Made by a program: the position numbers and the translations under genes. The notes below the pieces were generated by a model. The model saw only the letters and a list, made by a program, of their open reading frames with translations, searched no databases and was not told the origin of the DNA. This document shows, piece by piece, positions 23,827-32,024 of a stretch of 64,000 nucleotides of DNA. Position 1 is the first letter of the stretch, and every line of letters starts with the position of its first letter. The stretch covers positions 6,324,001-6,388,000 of the forward strand of contig NZ_FMHV01000002.1 of NCBI RefSeq assembly GCF_900091465.1, written 5' to 3'. The stretch is from Micromonospora rhizosphaerae (GTDB taxonomy: Bacteria > Actinomycetota > Actinomycetes > Mycobacteriales > Micromonosporaceae).

Positions 23827-25650
23827 GTGCCGTCCTCCCCGTCCGTGACCACCGGTCCGTCGCCCGCGTCCCCGCCCGTCACCCGGGACCGTCGCGCCGA
23901 CCTGATCGTGGCGGTGGCCGCGCTGGCCCTGGCGGGCTGGGTCACCAGCGGGCTGTGGTGGGACCCGAACCGCCGGGCGATCACGGTCAACTCCAGCGAC
24001 CAGGCGCTCTTCGAGTGGCTGCTGGCCTTCGGCGGGCACGCGCTCACCCACGGGGAGAACCCGTTCTTCACCCACTTGATCAACGTCCCGGACGGGGTCA
24101 ACCTCGCGGTCAACACCTCGATCACCGTGTACGCGGGGGTCTTCGCGCCGCTGACCTATCTGATCGGGCCGCCCGCGACGTTCCTGGTGATCCTTACCCT
24201 CAACCTGGCCGCCACCGCACTGACCTGGTACTGGTTGCTCAGCCGACACCTGGTCCGCAGCCGGCTCGCGGCCGGGGCGGGGGCGCTTTTCATCGCCTAC
24301 TGCCCGGCGATGGTGTCGCACGCCAACGCCCACCTGAACTGGACCGCGGGCTGGCTGGTGCCGCTGCTGATCTGGGGTGTCTTCCGGCTGCGCCGCCCGG
24401 GCAACGCGATACGCGGCGGCATCCTGCTCGGTGTGCTGGTGGCGATCGCCTTCTCGATCGCCGCCGAGGGGCTCTTCTTCACCGCGCTCGCGATCGCCCT
24501 CTTCCTCATCGTCTGGGCCCTGCACCCGGCCCGGCGCGCCGAGGTACGCGCCGCGCTGCCCGCCTTCCTGCGCGGGCTCGGCGTGACCGCGCTGGTCGCG
24601 GGGGTGTTGCTGGCGTACCCGCTCTGGCTGCACTTCGCCGGGCCGCAACGCTTCCACGGCACCGGCTTCGACCCGCTGATCCACTCCGAGGACATCGCCG
24701 CCTACGGGTCGTACCCGCGCCGGTCGCTGGCCGGGTGGGCCGGGCTGGGCACCTCGCTCGCGCCGAACCCGACCGAGGAGAACTCCTTCTTCGGCATCCC
24801 GCTGCTGCTGCTCGCGGTCGCCTGTTTCGGGCTGCTCTGGCGGCGGGCCGACCGGGCGTTCCGGGCCACGCTCCTGGCGCTGGGCGTCACCGCCGTCGTT
24901 TTCGCGGTGCTCTCCTGGGGGCCGAGGGCCAAGTGGCACGGCCGGCGCACGGACCAGTTGCTGCCGTTCGGGGTGCTCGACAACCTGCCGGTGGTCAACG
25001 CCGCGCTGCCCTCCCGGCTGGCGCTGGTGGTGGCGCCGGTGATCGGGCTGCTGCTCGCGTACGCGGTGGAACGGCTGCGCGCCGAGCCGCCCCGGCACCG
25101 CTCGACCGAGCTGGCCTGGACGCTCGGCTTCGCGGCCGCGCTGCTGCCGCTGCTGCCCACCCCGCTGCTGACCAGCGTCCGTGAGCCGATCCCGAGGTTC
25201 ATCACCGCCGGCACCTGGAAGCAGCACGTCTCCCCCGGCGGCGTGCTCACCCCGCTGCCGCTGACCATCGACGTCACGCCGGACGGCCAGCGCTGGCAGG
25301 CGTACGCCCTGGCCCACCGGCAGGGCGAGTTCCGCATCCCGGCCGGCTTCTTCCTCGGCCCCGGCGGCCCGGACGGCCGGGGCCGGATCGGGCCGCCGCC
25401 GCGCACCTTCGACTCGCTCATGGACCAGGCCGGGCGGACGAAGCTGGTCCCGATCATCACCGACGGCAGCATCAAGCAGTCCCTGACCGACCTGCACTAC
25501 TGGAAGGTCGAGGCGGTGGTCCTGCCGGACCGGGTGCACGGCGCCAAGTACGACGTCGACGAGGAGGCCCTGCGCCGCACCGCCACCGCCCTCCTCGGCC
25601 CGCCGCAACGCATCGACGACGTCTGGCTCTGGAAGGTCCCCCCACCCTGA
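23827..25650 (+). CDS. Large integral membrane protein, GT-C glycosyltransferase-like
   Basis: 607 residues with about eleven to thirteen hydrophobic helices and a C-terminal extracytoplasmic domain of about 150 residues. After the first helix, ITVNSSDQALFEWLLAFGGH is followed by NPFFTHLINVPDGVNL, a layout shared by actinobacterial membrane proteins often annotated as glycosyltransferases. No catalytic residue can be assigned with certainty. It ends 56 bases before lipB. Confidence 0.65.
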   Translation: MPSSPSVTTGPSPASPPVTRDRRADLIVAVAALALAGWVTSGLWWDPNRRAITVNSSDQALFEWLLAFGGHALTHGENPFFTHLINVPDGVNLAVNTSITVYAGVFAPLTYLIGPPATFLVILTLNLAATALTWYWLLSRHLVRSRLAAGAGALFIAYCPAMVSHANAHLNWTAGWLVPLLIWGVFRLRRPGNAIRGGILLGVLVAIAFSIAAEGLFFTALAIALFLIVWALHPARRAEVRAALPAFLRGLGVTALVAGVLLAYPLWLHFAGPQRFHGTGFDPLIHSEDIAAYGSYPRRSLAGWAGLGTSLAPNPTEENSFFGIPLLLLAVACFGLLWRRADRAFRATLLALGVTAVVFAVLSWGPRAKWHGRRTDQLLPFGVLDNLPVVNAALPSRLALVVAPVIGLLLAYAVERLRAEPPRHRSTELAWTLGFAAALLPLLPTPLLTSVREPIPRFITAGTWKQHVSPGGVLTPLPLTIDVTPDGQRWQAYALAHRQGEFRIPAGFFLGPGGPDGRGRIGPPPRTFDSLMDQAGRTKLVPIITDGSIKQSLTDLHYWKVEAVVLPDRVHGAKYDVDEEALRRTATALLGPPQRIDDVWLWKVPPP

Positions 25651-25694
25651 GGGCGGTGAGGCGGCTCACGGGGGGCGGCGAGGGCGGGCGGGTC

Positions 25695-25706
25695 TAGGCT
25701 GGTGCC
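25695..25706 (+). promoter_or_regulatory. Leaderless-type -10 box of lipB
   Basis: TAGGCT (25695-25700) lies 6 bases before the lipB GTG. Confidence 0.5.
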
Positions 25707-26354
25707 GTGAGTGTGACGACTTCCGGGCTGACCGCCGTGCACGCCGGTCTGCTCGACTACCAGAGCGCGTGGGACGAGCAGCGGCGGCTGCACGAGGCCG
25801 TGGTGGCCGGCGAGCAGGGCGACACCGTGCTGCTGCTGGAGCATCCCAGCGTCTACACGGCGGGCAAGCGCACCGAGCCGTGGGACCGCCCGATGGACGG
25901 CACCCCGGTGATCGACGTGGACCGGGGCGGCAAGATCACCTGGCACGGCCCCGGGCAGCTCGTCGGCTACCCGATCGTCAAGCTCCCCGACCCGGTGGAC
26001 GTGGTCGCGTACGTCCGGCGCACCGAGCAGATGCTGATCGACGTCTGCGCCGAGTTCGGGCTGGCCGCCGGCCGGATCGAGGGGCGCAGCGGCGTCTGGG
26101 TGCCGGAGGACGACCGGGGGCCGGCCCGCAAGGTGGCGGCCATCGGCATCCGGGTGGCCCGCGGGGTGACCCTGCACGGCTTCTCGATCAACTGTGACTG
26201 CGACCTGACGTACTTCGACCGGATCGTGCCGTGCGGCATCCGCGACGCGGGCGTCACCTCGCTGACCGCCGAGCTGGGCCGCCCGGTCGCCGTCGCCGAC
26301 GTGCTCCCGGTGGTCGAGCGCCACCTGCCGACCCTGATCACGGTGGAAGCCTGA
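25707..26354 (+). CDS. lipB: Lipoyl(octanoyl) transferase LipB
   Basis: 215 residues. LipB moves the octanoyl group from acyl carrier protein to the lipoyl domains of SucB-type enzymes. The family signature [19 protein letters not shown] is intact; the catalytic pair is Cys176 (VPCGIRDAG) and Lys142 (ARKVAAIG). It leads a short operon: the VOC gene starts 3 bases after its stop and nadE follows. LipA, the next enzyme in the pathway, lies at 29395. Confidence 0.95.
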   Translation: MSVTTSGLTAVHAGLLDYQSAWDEQRRLHEAVVAGEQGDTVLLLEHPSVYTAGKRTEPWDRPMDGTPVIDVDRGGKITWHGPGQLVGYPIVKLPDPVDVVAYVRRTEQMLIDVCAEFGLAAGRIEGRSGVWVPEDDRGPARKVAAIGIRVARGVTLHGFSINCDCDLTYFDRIVPCGIRDAGVTSLTAELGRPVAVADVLPVVERHLPTLITVEA

Positions 26355-26357
26355 CGG

Positions 26358-26750
26358 GTGCGGATCGATCTCGTCACCCTCGTCGTCGCGGAGTACGACC
26401 CGGCCATCGACTTCTTCACCGAGGTGCTCGGCTTCGAACTGGTCGAGGACAAGCCGTCGCTGACCAACGACGGCCGCCCGAAGCGCTGGGTGGTGGTCCG
26501 CCCGCCGGGCGCGCAGACCGGCCTGCTGCTGGCCCGCGCCGACGGCGAACGGCAGCAGGCCGTGGTCGGCGACCAGGTCGCCGGCCGGGTCGGCTTCTTC
26601 CTCCGGGTCGACGACTTCGAGGCCGCCTACCGGCGGATGCGCGAGGCGAACGTCGAGTTCGTGAAGCCCCCGCGCACCGAGCCCTACGGCCGGGTCGCGG
26701 TCTTCCGCGACATCGAGGGCAACCCCTGGGACCTGCTCGGCCCCGCCTGA
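26358..26750 (+). CDS. VOC family protein (glyoxalase/bleomycin-resistance fold)
   Basis: 130 residues with paired beta-alpha-beta-beta-beta modules: VTLVVAEYDPAIDFFTEVLGF in the first and FRDIEGNPWDLL in the second. The metal and substrate are not readable. It is translationally close to lipB (3-base gap) and 18 bases before nadE, so it belongs to the same transcript. Confidence 0.84.
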   Translation: MRIDLVTLVVAEYDPAIDFFTEVLGFELVEDKPSLTNDGRPKRWVVVRPPGAQTGLLLARADGERQQAVVGDQVAGRVGFFLRVDDFEAAYRRMREANVEFVKPPRTEPYGRVAVFRDIEGNPWDLLGPA

Positions 26751-26768
26751 CCCCCGGAAGGACCCCCG

Positions 26769-27650
26769 ATGACCGACGTGATGTCGACGCAGCAGCAGAT
26801 CGCCGACGAACTCCAGGTGACCGCCACCTTCGACGCGCACCAGGAGATCGAGCACCGAGTCGTCTTCCTCGCCGACCGCCTGGTCGACACCGGGCTGACG
26901 GCGCTGGTCCTGGGCATCAGCGGCGGAGTGGACTCCACCACCGCCGGCCGGCTCTGCCAGCTCGCGGCCGAACGCGCCCGCGCCGCCGGCCACCCGGCCA
27001 TCTTCGTCGCGATGCGACTGCCGTACGGCGTGCAGGCCGACGAGCACCACGCCCAGGCGGCGCTGGAGTTCATCCGGGCCGACCGGGTGCTGACGGTAGA
27101 CGTCAAGCCGGCCAGCGACGCCGCCCTGGACGCACTGGTGGCCGGCGGGCTGACCTTCCGGGACGCCGCCCAGCAGGACTTCGTGCACGGCAACATCAAG
27201 GCCCGGCAGCGCATGATCGCCCAGTACGCGGTGGCCGGGGCGATGGACGGGCTGGTCGTCGGCACCGACCACGCCGCCGAGGCGGTCACCGGCTTCTTCA
27301 CCAAGCACGGCGACGGCGCGGCGGACGTCGTACCGCTGACCGGGCTGACCAAGCGTCGGGTGCGGGCGATCGCCCAGGCGCTCGGCGCTCCCGCCGAACT
27401 GGTCGGCAAGGCGCCCACCGCCGACCTGGAGAGCCTGGCCCCGGGCCGGCTCGACGAGGACGCCCTCGGCCTGGCGTACGAGCACATCGACGACTACCTG
27501 GAGGGCCGGCCGGTCCCGACGGAGGTCGAGCAGGCGCTGGTCGCCCGCTACCGGGCCACCGACCACAAGCGGTGCCTCCCGCTCGCGCCGTTGGGTGCGG
27601 GCCCGGCCGGGGATCCGGTCACGGTTCGGGCTTCCGGCCGCTCGCGCTGA
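26769..27650 (+). CDS. nadE: NH3-dependent NAD+ synthetase
   Basis: 293 residues. It has only the synthetase domain: P-loop GISGGVDSTT at residues 49-58, MRLPYGVQADE, VVGTDHAAEAVTGFFTKHGDGAAD and TKRRVRAIAQALGAP. This matches the E. coli-type enzyme (about 275 residues), which amidates deamido-NAD with free ammonia. A second, glutamine-dependent synthetase is at 52458. The C-terminus (VTVRASGRSR) is slightly extended. Confidence 0.92.
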   Translation: MTDVMSTQQQIADELQVTATFDAHQEIEHRVVFLADRLVDTGLTALVLGISGGVDSTTAGRLCQLAAERARAAGHPAIFVAMRLPYGVQADEHHAQAALEFIRADRVLTVDVKPASDAALDALVAGGLTFRDAAQQDFVHGNIKARQRMIAQYAVAGAMDGLVVGTDHAAEAVTGFFTKHGDGAADVVPLTGLTKRRVRAIAQALGAPAELVGKAPTADLESLAPGRLDEDALGLAYEHIDDYLEGRPVPTEVEQALVARYRATDHKRCLPLAPLGAGPAGDPVTVRASGRSR

Positions 27651-27662
27651 TCCGGGCCCGCA

Positions 27663-27688
27663 ACCAGGGCTCCGGTGGCCACCCTGGT
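27663..27688. terminator. Small hairpin between convergent nadE and aspS
   Basis: ACCAGGG and CCCTGGT (7 bases each) enclose a 12-base loop containing GGTGGCCACC. It lies between two convergent stops 45 bases apart. Confidence 0.4.
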
Positions 27689-27694
27689 CTGCGG

Positions 27695-28981
27695 CTACGG
27701 CGTCAGCCGGTGCAGATCGCGGGGGAAGGCGGTGACCTCGCGGACGTTGGCCGCGCCGGTCAGCCGGGCGACGAAGCGTTCCAGCCCGATGGCGAAGCCG
27801 CCGTGCGGCGGCATGCCGTGCCGGAAGGCGTCCACATAGCCGGCGTACGGCTCGACCGGCTCGCCGCGCGCGGCGAGCGCGGCCAGGTAGTCGTCGTACC
27901 GGTGCAGCCGCTGCCCGCCGGTGACCAGCTCCAGCCCCCGGAACAGCAGGTCAAACCCGTTGGAGTACGCCGGCCGGGCCGGGTCCGGGTGGGTGTAGAA
28001 GGGCCGCTTCGCCATCGGGTACCCGGTGACGAAGAGGAAGTCGGAGCCGTGCTCCTTCCGGGCCCACTCCCCCAGCGCCCGCTCGTGAGCCGGGGCGAGG
28101 TCCGGCTCGTCGGCCGGCGCCCCGGCGATCTTCAGCGCCTCGGTGAAGTGCACGGTGGGGATCTCGGCGGGCACCTCCGGGGCGGTCACCCCGAGGGTGG
28201 CCAGCGCCGCCCCGGCGCGGTCGCCGACCGCGTCCAGCATCCCGGCGAGGGTGTCCCGCAGCACGCGCATCACGTCCCGGTGGTCGGTGATGAAGCCCAG
28301 TTCGACGTCGAGCGAGGTGTACTGGGCCAGGTGCCGGACGGTGTCGTGCGGCTCGGCCCGGAACACCGGCCCGACCTCATAGACCCGTTCGAAGACGCCG
28401 ACCATGAGCTGCTTGTAGAACTGCGGTGACTGCGCGAGGTACGCGGGCCGGCCGAACCAGTCCAGCGCGAAGACATTGGCTCCGCTCTCGGTGGACGAGG
28501 CGACCACCTTCGGGGTGTGGATCTCCACGAAGTCGTGGGCGTCCAGGGCGGCCCGGAACCCGGCCACACTCGCCGCCGAGATGCGCAGCGCCGCCGACCG
28601 CGACGGGTGGCGCAGCGCGGTCGGGGCGTTGTCCAGCTGGGTGGGCAGGGTCGCGGTGAGCGCCGGCCGGTACAGGTCGAACGGGGGCGGGACGGCGGGC
28701 GCGCCGAGCGGTCGTACCGCCGGGTCGGTGAGCTCGACCCCGGCGGGCGCGGTGTCGTTCGCGACCACCGTGCCGGTGACCTCGATGACGCTCTCCTCGG
28801 TGAGCTGCTCCAGCTCGGCGCGGGCGGCCGGGTCGGTGACCACCACCTGGGCCAGGCCCGCGGCGTCCCGCACGATCAGGAAGGCCACCGACTTGAGCAG
28901 CCGGCGGCGGTGCACCCAGCCGGCGACCCGCACGGTCTCGCCGACATGGGCGGTGAGCTGGGTGGAAAGGATGCGTTGCAC
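27695..28981 (-). CDS. aspS: Aspartate--tRNA ligase, archaeal/nondiscriminating type
   Basis: 428 residues, much shorter than the 580-600-residue bacterial AspRS because it lacks the GAD insertion. An N-terminal OB-fold anticodon domain (VGETVRVAGWVHRRRLLKSV) is followed by the class II core. Motif 2 is FRAEPHDTVRHLAQYTSLDVE and motif 3 is GGFAIGLERFV. This archaeal-type enzyme often charges both tRNA-Asp and tRNA-Asn. The GTG at 28981 has GGAGG 8 bases upstream. A T-box leader with an aspartate specifier lies in the 5' region. Confidence 0.9.
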   Translation of the reverse strand: MQRILSTQLTAHVGETVRVAGWVHRRRLLKSVAFLIVRDAAGLAQVVVTDPAARAELEQLTEESVIEVTGTVVANDTAPAGVELTDPAVRPLGAPAVPPPFDLYRPALTATLPTQLDNAPTALRHPSRSAALRISAASVAGFRAALDAHDFVEIHTPKVVASSTESGANVFALDWFGRPAYLAQSPQFYKQLMVGVFERVYEVGPVFRAEPHDTVRHLAQYTSLDVELGFITDHRDVMRVLRDTLAGMLDAVGDRAGAALATLGVTAPEVPAEIPTVHFTEALKIAGAPADEPDLAPAHERALGEWARKEHGSDFLFVTGYPMAKRPFYTHPDPARPAYSNGFDLLFRGLELVTGGQRLHRYDDYLAALAARGEPVEPYAGYVDAFRHGMPPHGGFAIGLERFVARLTGAANVREVTAFPRDLHRLTP

Positions 28982-29257
28982 GGCGGTTACCTCCTCGATC
29001 AATCGCAACGCGATCCCCGGGAGGTGTGGGCGAGCGGGTCCTCGCGGTGCCACCACACCTTCGCCCCCCGCGTCAGCGGGGAGCCTCGTTCGTCGCCTGG
29101 TAACCGGGGCCAGCCGGGCGGGCTCTACTGGGCGCGGGCGCCGTTCTTCCCGCAGCTCGGGAGGGTCTTCGCGCGCCGGGACCAGACCGCCTCGCAGCAA
29201 CCGGCGGCTCTCTGGACTGGCGGGACCGGTGCGCTACTCGGCTCCGTCGTCGCTGTT
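28982..29257 (-). promoter_or_regulatory. T-box riboswitch (tRNA-Asp specific), translational type
   Basis: Read on the minus strand, Stem I has GACGACGGAGCCGAGTA, the AGAGAGC bulge and a GGTTGCTG loop. The 5' AGTA and 3' GAAGAC are joined by a GCGC-CCGG/CCGG-GCGC helix. The specifier after GAA is GAC (29167-29165), an Asp codon. The T-box core TGGCACCGCGA is at 29052-29042 and is closed by AGGTGTGG/CCACACCT. An alternative helix pairs CCTCC and GATC with GATC and GGAGG, masking the aspS ribosome-binding site. Uncharged tRNA-Asp should therefore switch translation on. Confidence 0.85.
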
Positions 29258-29263
29258 GCCGAG

Positions 29264-29269
29264 ACCGTA
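29264..29269 (-). promoter_or_regulatory. -10 box of the T-box/aspS transcript
   Basis: TACGGT (minus strand) lies about 7 bases before the start of Stem I, placing the transcript start near 29257. It is divergent from the lipA promoter. Confidence 0.5.
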
Positions 29270-29381
29270 GCACCCGATCGCCGTGCGTGTGACGCCGATA
29301 TTTCGCCGCTGGTGTCCGGTGTCACATGGTCTGGGGCGTGACGCCGGTCGCCCGAGGTCCATCGACGGCCACCGTCGGGCG

Positions 29382-29394
29382 TAGGCTCGGCCTT
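29382..29394 (+). promoter_or_regulatory. Leaderless-type -10 box of lipA
   Basis: TAGGCT (29382-29387) lies 7 bases before the lipA GTG. Confidence 0.5.
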
Positions 29395-30384
29395 GTGACG
29401 ATCGAGCACTCCGCGCCGAAGACTGAGCAGCCTGCGCGCACCGCGACGGTCGCCCCCGAGGGGCGGCGGATGCTGCGAATCGAGGCGCGCAACGCCGAGA
29501 CGCCGATCGAGCGCAAGCCGCCGTGGATCAAGGTCAAGGCCAAGATGGGGCCGGAGTACACCCAGCTGCGCGGGCTGGTCTCGCGCGAGGGGCTGCACAC
29601 CGTCTGCCAGGAGGCCGGCTGCCCCAACATCTACGAGTGCTGGGAGGACCGGGAGGCCACCTTCCTCATCGGTGGCGACCAGTGCACCCGGCGCTGCGAC
29701 TTCTGCCAGATCGACACCGGCAAGCCGGCCGAGTTCGACGCCGACGAGCCCCGCCGGGTCGCCGAGTCGGTCGCCGCGATGGGCCTGCGCTACGCCACCA
29801 TCACCGGCGTCGCCCGCGACGACCTGCCCGACGGCGGCGCCTGGCTCTACGCCGAGACGGTCCGGCAGATCCACGCCCTGCAGTCCGGCTGCGGCGTCGA
29901 GCTGCTGATCCCCGACTTCAACGCGATCCCCGAGCAACTCGCCGAGGTGTTCAGCTCCCGGCCGGAGGTGCTCGCGCACAACGTCGAGACGGTGCCGCGG
30001 ATCTTCAAGCGGATCCGACCGGCGTTCCGCTACGAGCGCTCGCTGGACGTGATCCGGCAGGCCCGCGCCGCCGGGCTGGTCACCAAGAGCAACCTGATCC
30101 TGGGCATGGGCGAGGAGCGGGCCGAGGTCTCCCAGGCGCTGCGCGACCTGCACGAGGCCGGCTGCGAGCTGATCACCATCACCCAGTACCTCCGCCCCTC
30201 CCCCCGGCACCACCCGGTCCTCCGCTGGGTCAAGCCGGAGGAGTTCGTCGAGCTGCGCGAGGAGGCCGAGGAGATCGGCTTCGCCGGCGTGATGAGCGGG
30301 CCGCTGGTGCGCTCGTCGTACCGGGCCGGGCGGCTCTACCGGCAGGCCCTGGAGGCCCGCGAGGCGGTCACCACCGCCGGCTGA
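29395..30384 (+). CDS. lipA: Lipoyl synthase LipA
   Basis: 329 residues. LipA is a radical SAM enzyme that inserts two sulfurs into octanoyl groups. The auxiliary cluster cysteines are Cys71, Cys76 and Cys82 ([12 protein letters not shown]); the radical SAM cluster is Cys97, Cys101 and Cys104 (CTRRCDFC). A C-terminal [12 protein letters not shown] supplies the family's conserved serine. The GTG at 29395 is chosen over an upstream in-frame start because of the TAGGCT box 7 bases before it and the family length. Confidence 0.95.
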   Translation: MTIEHSAPKTEQPARTATVAPEGRRMLRIEARNAETPIERKPPWIKVKAKMGPEYTQLRGLVSREGLHTVCQEAGCPNIYECWEDREATFLIGGDQCTRRCDFCQIDTGKPAEFDADEPRRVAESVAAMGLRYATITGVARDDLPDGGAWLYAETVRQIHALQSGCGVELLIPDFNAIPEQLAEVFSSRPEVLAHNVETVPRIFKRIRPAFRYERSLDVIRQARAAGLVTKSNLILGMGEERAEVSQALRDLHEAGCELITITQYLRPSPRHHPVLRWVKPEEFVELREEAEEIGFAGVMSGPLVRSSYRAGRLYRQALEAREAVTTAG

Positions 30385-30443
30385 GCCGGCCAATCCCGTG
30401 TCACCGGCCGTCCGCCGGTGCTCCGGATGCCATGATCACGGGC

Positions 30444-32024
30444 ATGACCGCGGGGGTACGCCAGGAGCCGCGCGAGGCCAGAGGCCCGCGCACGCCCCGG
30501 CGTCCCCGGCTGCCGGTGCTGTTCACCCTGCTCGCCGCCCTCGCCGGGGTCGGCTACCGGCTAGCCCTGCTGCTGGCGGACGCCCCGCCGACCAACAGCG
30601 ACGAGGCGACGATGGGGCTCGCCGCCCTGCACATCGCCCGCGGCCAGGAGTTCCCGGTCTGGTTCTACGGCCAGGCGTACATGGGGACGCTGGAGGCGTA
30701 CCTGGCCGCACCGGTCTTCGCGGTGGCCGGGCCCTCGGTGCTCGCGCTGCGGCTGCCCACCCTCGCGCTCTACGCGCTCTTCCTCGCCCTGATCTGGCGG
30801 CTGACCCGGCGACTCGGCGGGGACCGGTGGTTCGCCCTGCTGGTCGTCGGCTTCCTCGCCCTCGGCTCGGACCGGATCGTCAAGAACCAGTTGATCGCCG
30901 GTGGCGGCTACCCCGAGCTGAACCCGGCCGGCGTCGGCCTCGCCCTGCTCACCCTCGACCTCTGCGCCGGGCGGCCGGGAGCCCGACTGACCCGCTGGGC
31001 GGCCTGGGGGCTGATCTCCGGGTTGATGATCTGGGTCGACCCGCTGCTGCTGCCGTACATCGTCGCGACCGGCGTGGTGCTGATGGTGTGGCGCCGGCGA
31101 GAGCTGGCCGGCCGCGCCGGCCTGGTGGTCGGCGCCGCGACCCTGCTGGGGGCGGCACCGATGCTGCTGGACAGCGTCCGGCACGGGCGCAACCCCCTGG
31201 CGGCCGTCCTGGCCGCCGGCGGCGGGGACGCGGCGGCCGGTTGGGGCGAGCGGCTGCACGGCGGGCTGGTGCTCGGGCCGTCGCTGGGCATGGGCCTCTG
31301 CGCGCCGAACCACTGCGCCACCTGGCAGCTCTGGTGGGCGGCGGTGTTCCCGATCCTGCTCGTCCTCGCCGCCTGCACCGCCTGGCACACCCTCCACGAC
31401 CGTCCGGTCTCGGTCACGGACGGGGCGCGGGCGGCGGTGCGGCTCGCGCTGGTGCTGGCGGCGGCGGCGGTGCTCGGGGCGTACACGGTCAGCAGCGCGG
31501 CCGGGCGGACCCCGATGGAGAGCGCCCGTTACCTCTCCTGCCTGGCGATCGCCACGCCGGCCCTGCTCTGGCCGCTCTGGGCGGCGGCGCGCCGCCGGTC
31601 GGCCGCCCGGATCGTCGCGGTGGCCGTGCTGGCGGCCCTGCTCGGCACGGCCGCCGTCGCCACCCACGGCGCGGTCGGCACCGTGCCGGCCACCCACGCC
31701 GAGGCCGCCCGGCACCGCGCGCTGGTCGACACCCTGCGGCAGCTCGCCGTACGGCAGGTACGAGGGGGCTACTGGACCTGCAACCGGCTCACCTTCGCCA
31801 GCGGCGAGGACGTGGTCTGCGCGGTGGTCGACGACGAGCTGCGGCCGGGCCACGACCGCTACCCGGCGTACCGGCGGGCGGTGGAGCGGGCCGCCGCCCC
31901 GGCCTGGGTCGCCCCCGCGGGCTCACCGCTTGCCGCCCGCCTCGATCACCGCCTGGGACCGAAACCCGGCGACCTGAAGCTGGTCACGATCGACGGCTGG
32001 CGCATCTACGTGCCGCGCGGCTGA
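30444..32024 (+). CDS. Integral membrane protein, glycosyltransferase 39-like
   Basis: 526 residues. Early segments TNSDEATMGLAALHIARGQE and FPVWFYGQAYMGTLEAY match the first-loop pattern of GT-C/GT39-type mannosyltransferase-like proteins, where an acidic residue after the first helix is catalytic (Asp/Glu in SDEA). About eleven helices follow, then a C-terminal domain ending in the WRIYVPRG fold edge. An ATG at 30432 is an alternative start. Its 3' end overlaps the convergent LuxR-type gene by 19 bases. Confidence 0.72.
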   Translation: MTAGVRQEPREARGPRTPRRPRLPVLFTLLAALAGVGYRLALLLADAPPTNSDEATMGLAALHIARGQEFPVWFYGQAYMGTLEAYLAAPVFAVAGPSVLALRLPTLALYALFLALIWRLTRRLGGDRWFALLVVGFLALGSDRIVKNQLIAGGGYPELNPAGVGLALLTLDLCAGRPGARLTRWAAWGLISGLMIWVDPLLLPYIVATGVVLMVWRRRELAGRAGLVVGAATLLGAAPMLLDSVRHGRNPLAAVLAAGGGDAAAGWGERLHGGLVLGPSLGMGLCAPNHCATWQLWWAAVFPILLVLAACTAWHTLHDRPVSVTDGARAAVRLALVLAAAAVLGAYTVSSAAGRTPMESARYLSCLAIATPALLWPLWAAARRRSAARIVAVAVLAALLGTAAVATHGAVGTVPATHAEAARHRALVDTLRQLAVRQVRGGYWTCNRLTFASGEDVVCAVVDDELRPGHDRYPAYRRAVERAAAPAWVAPAGSPLAARLDHRLGPKPGDLKLVTIDGWRIYVPRG

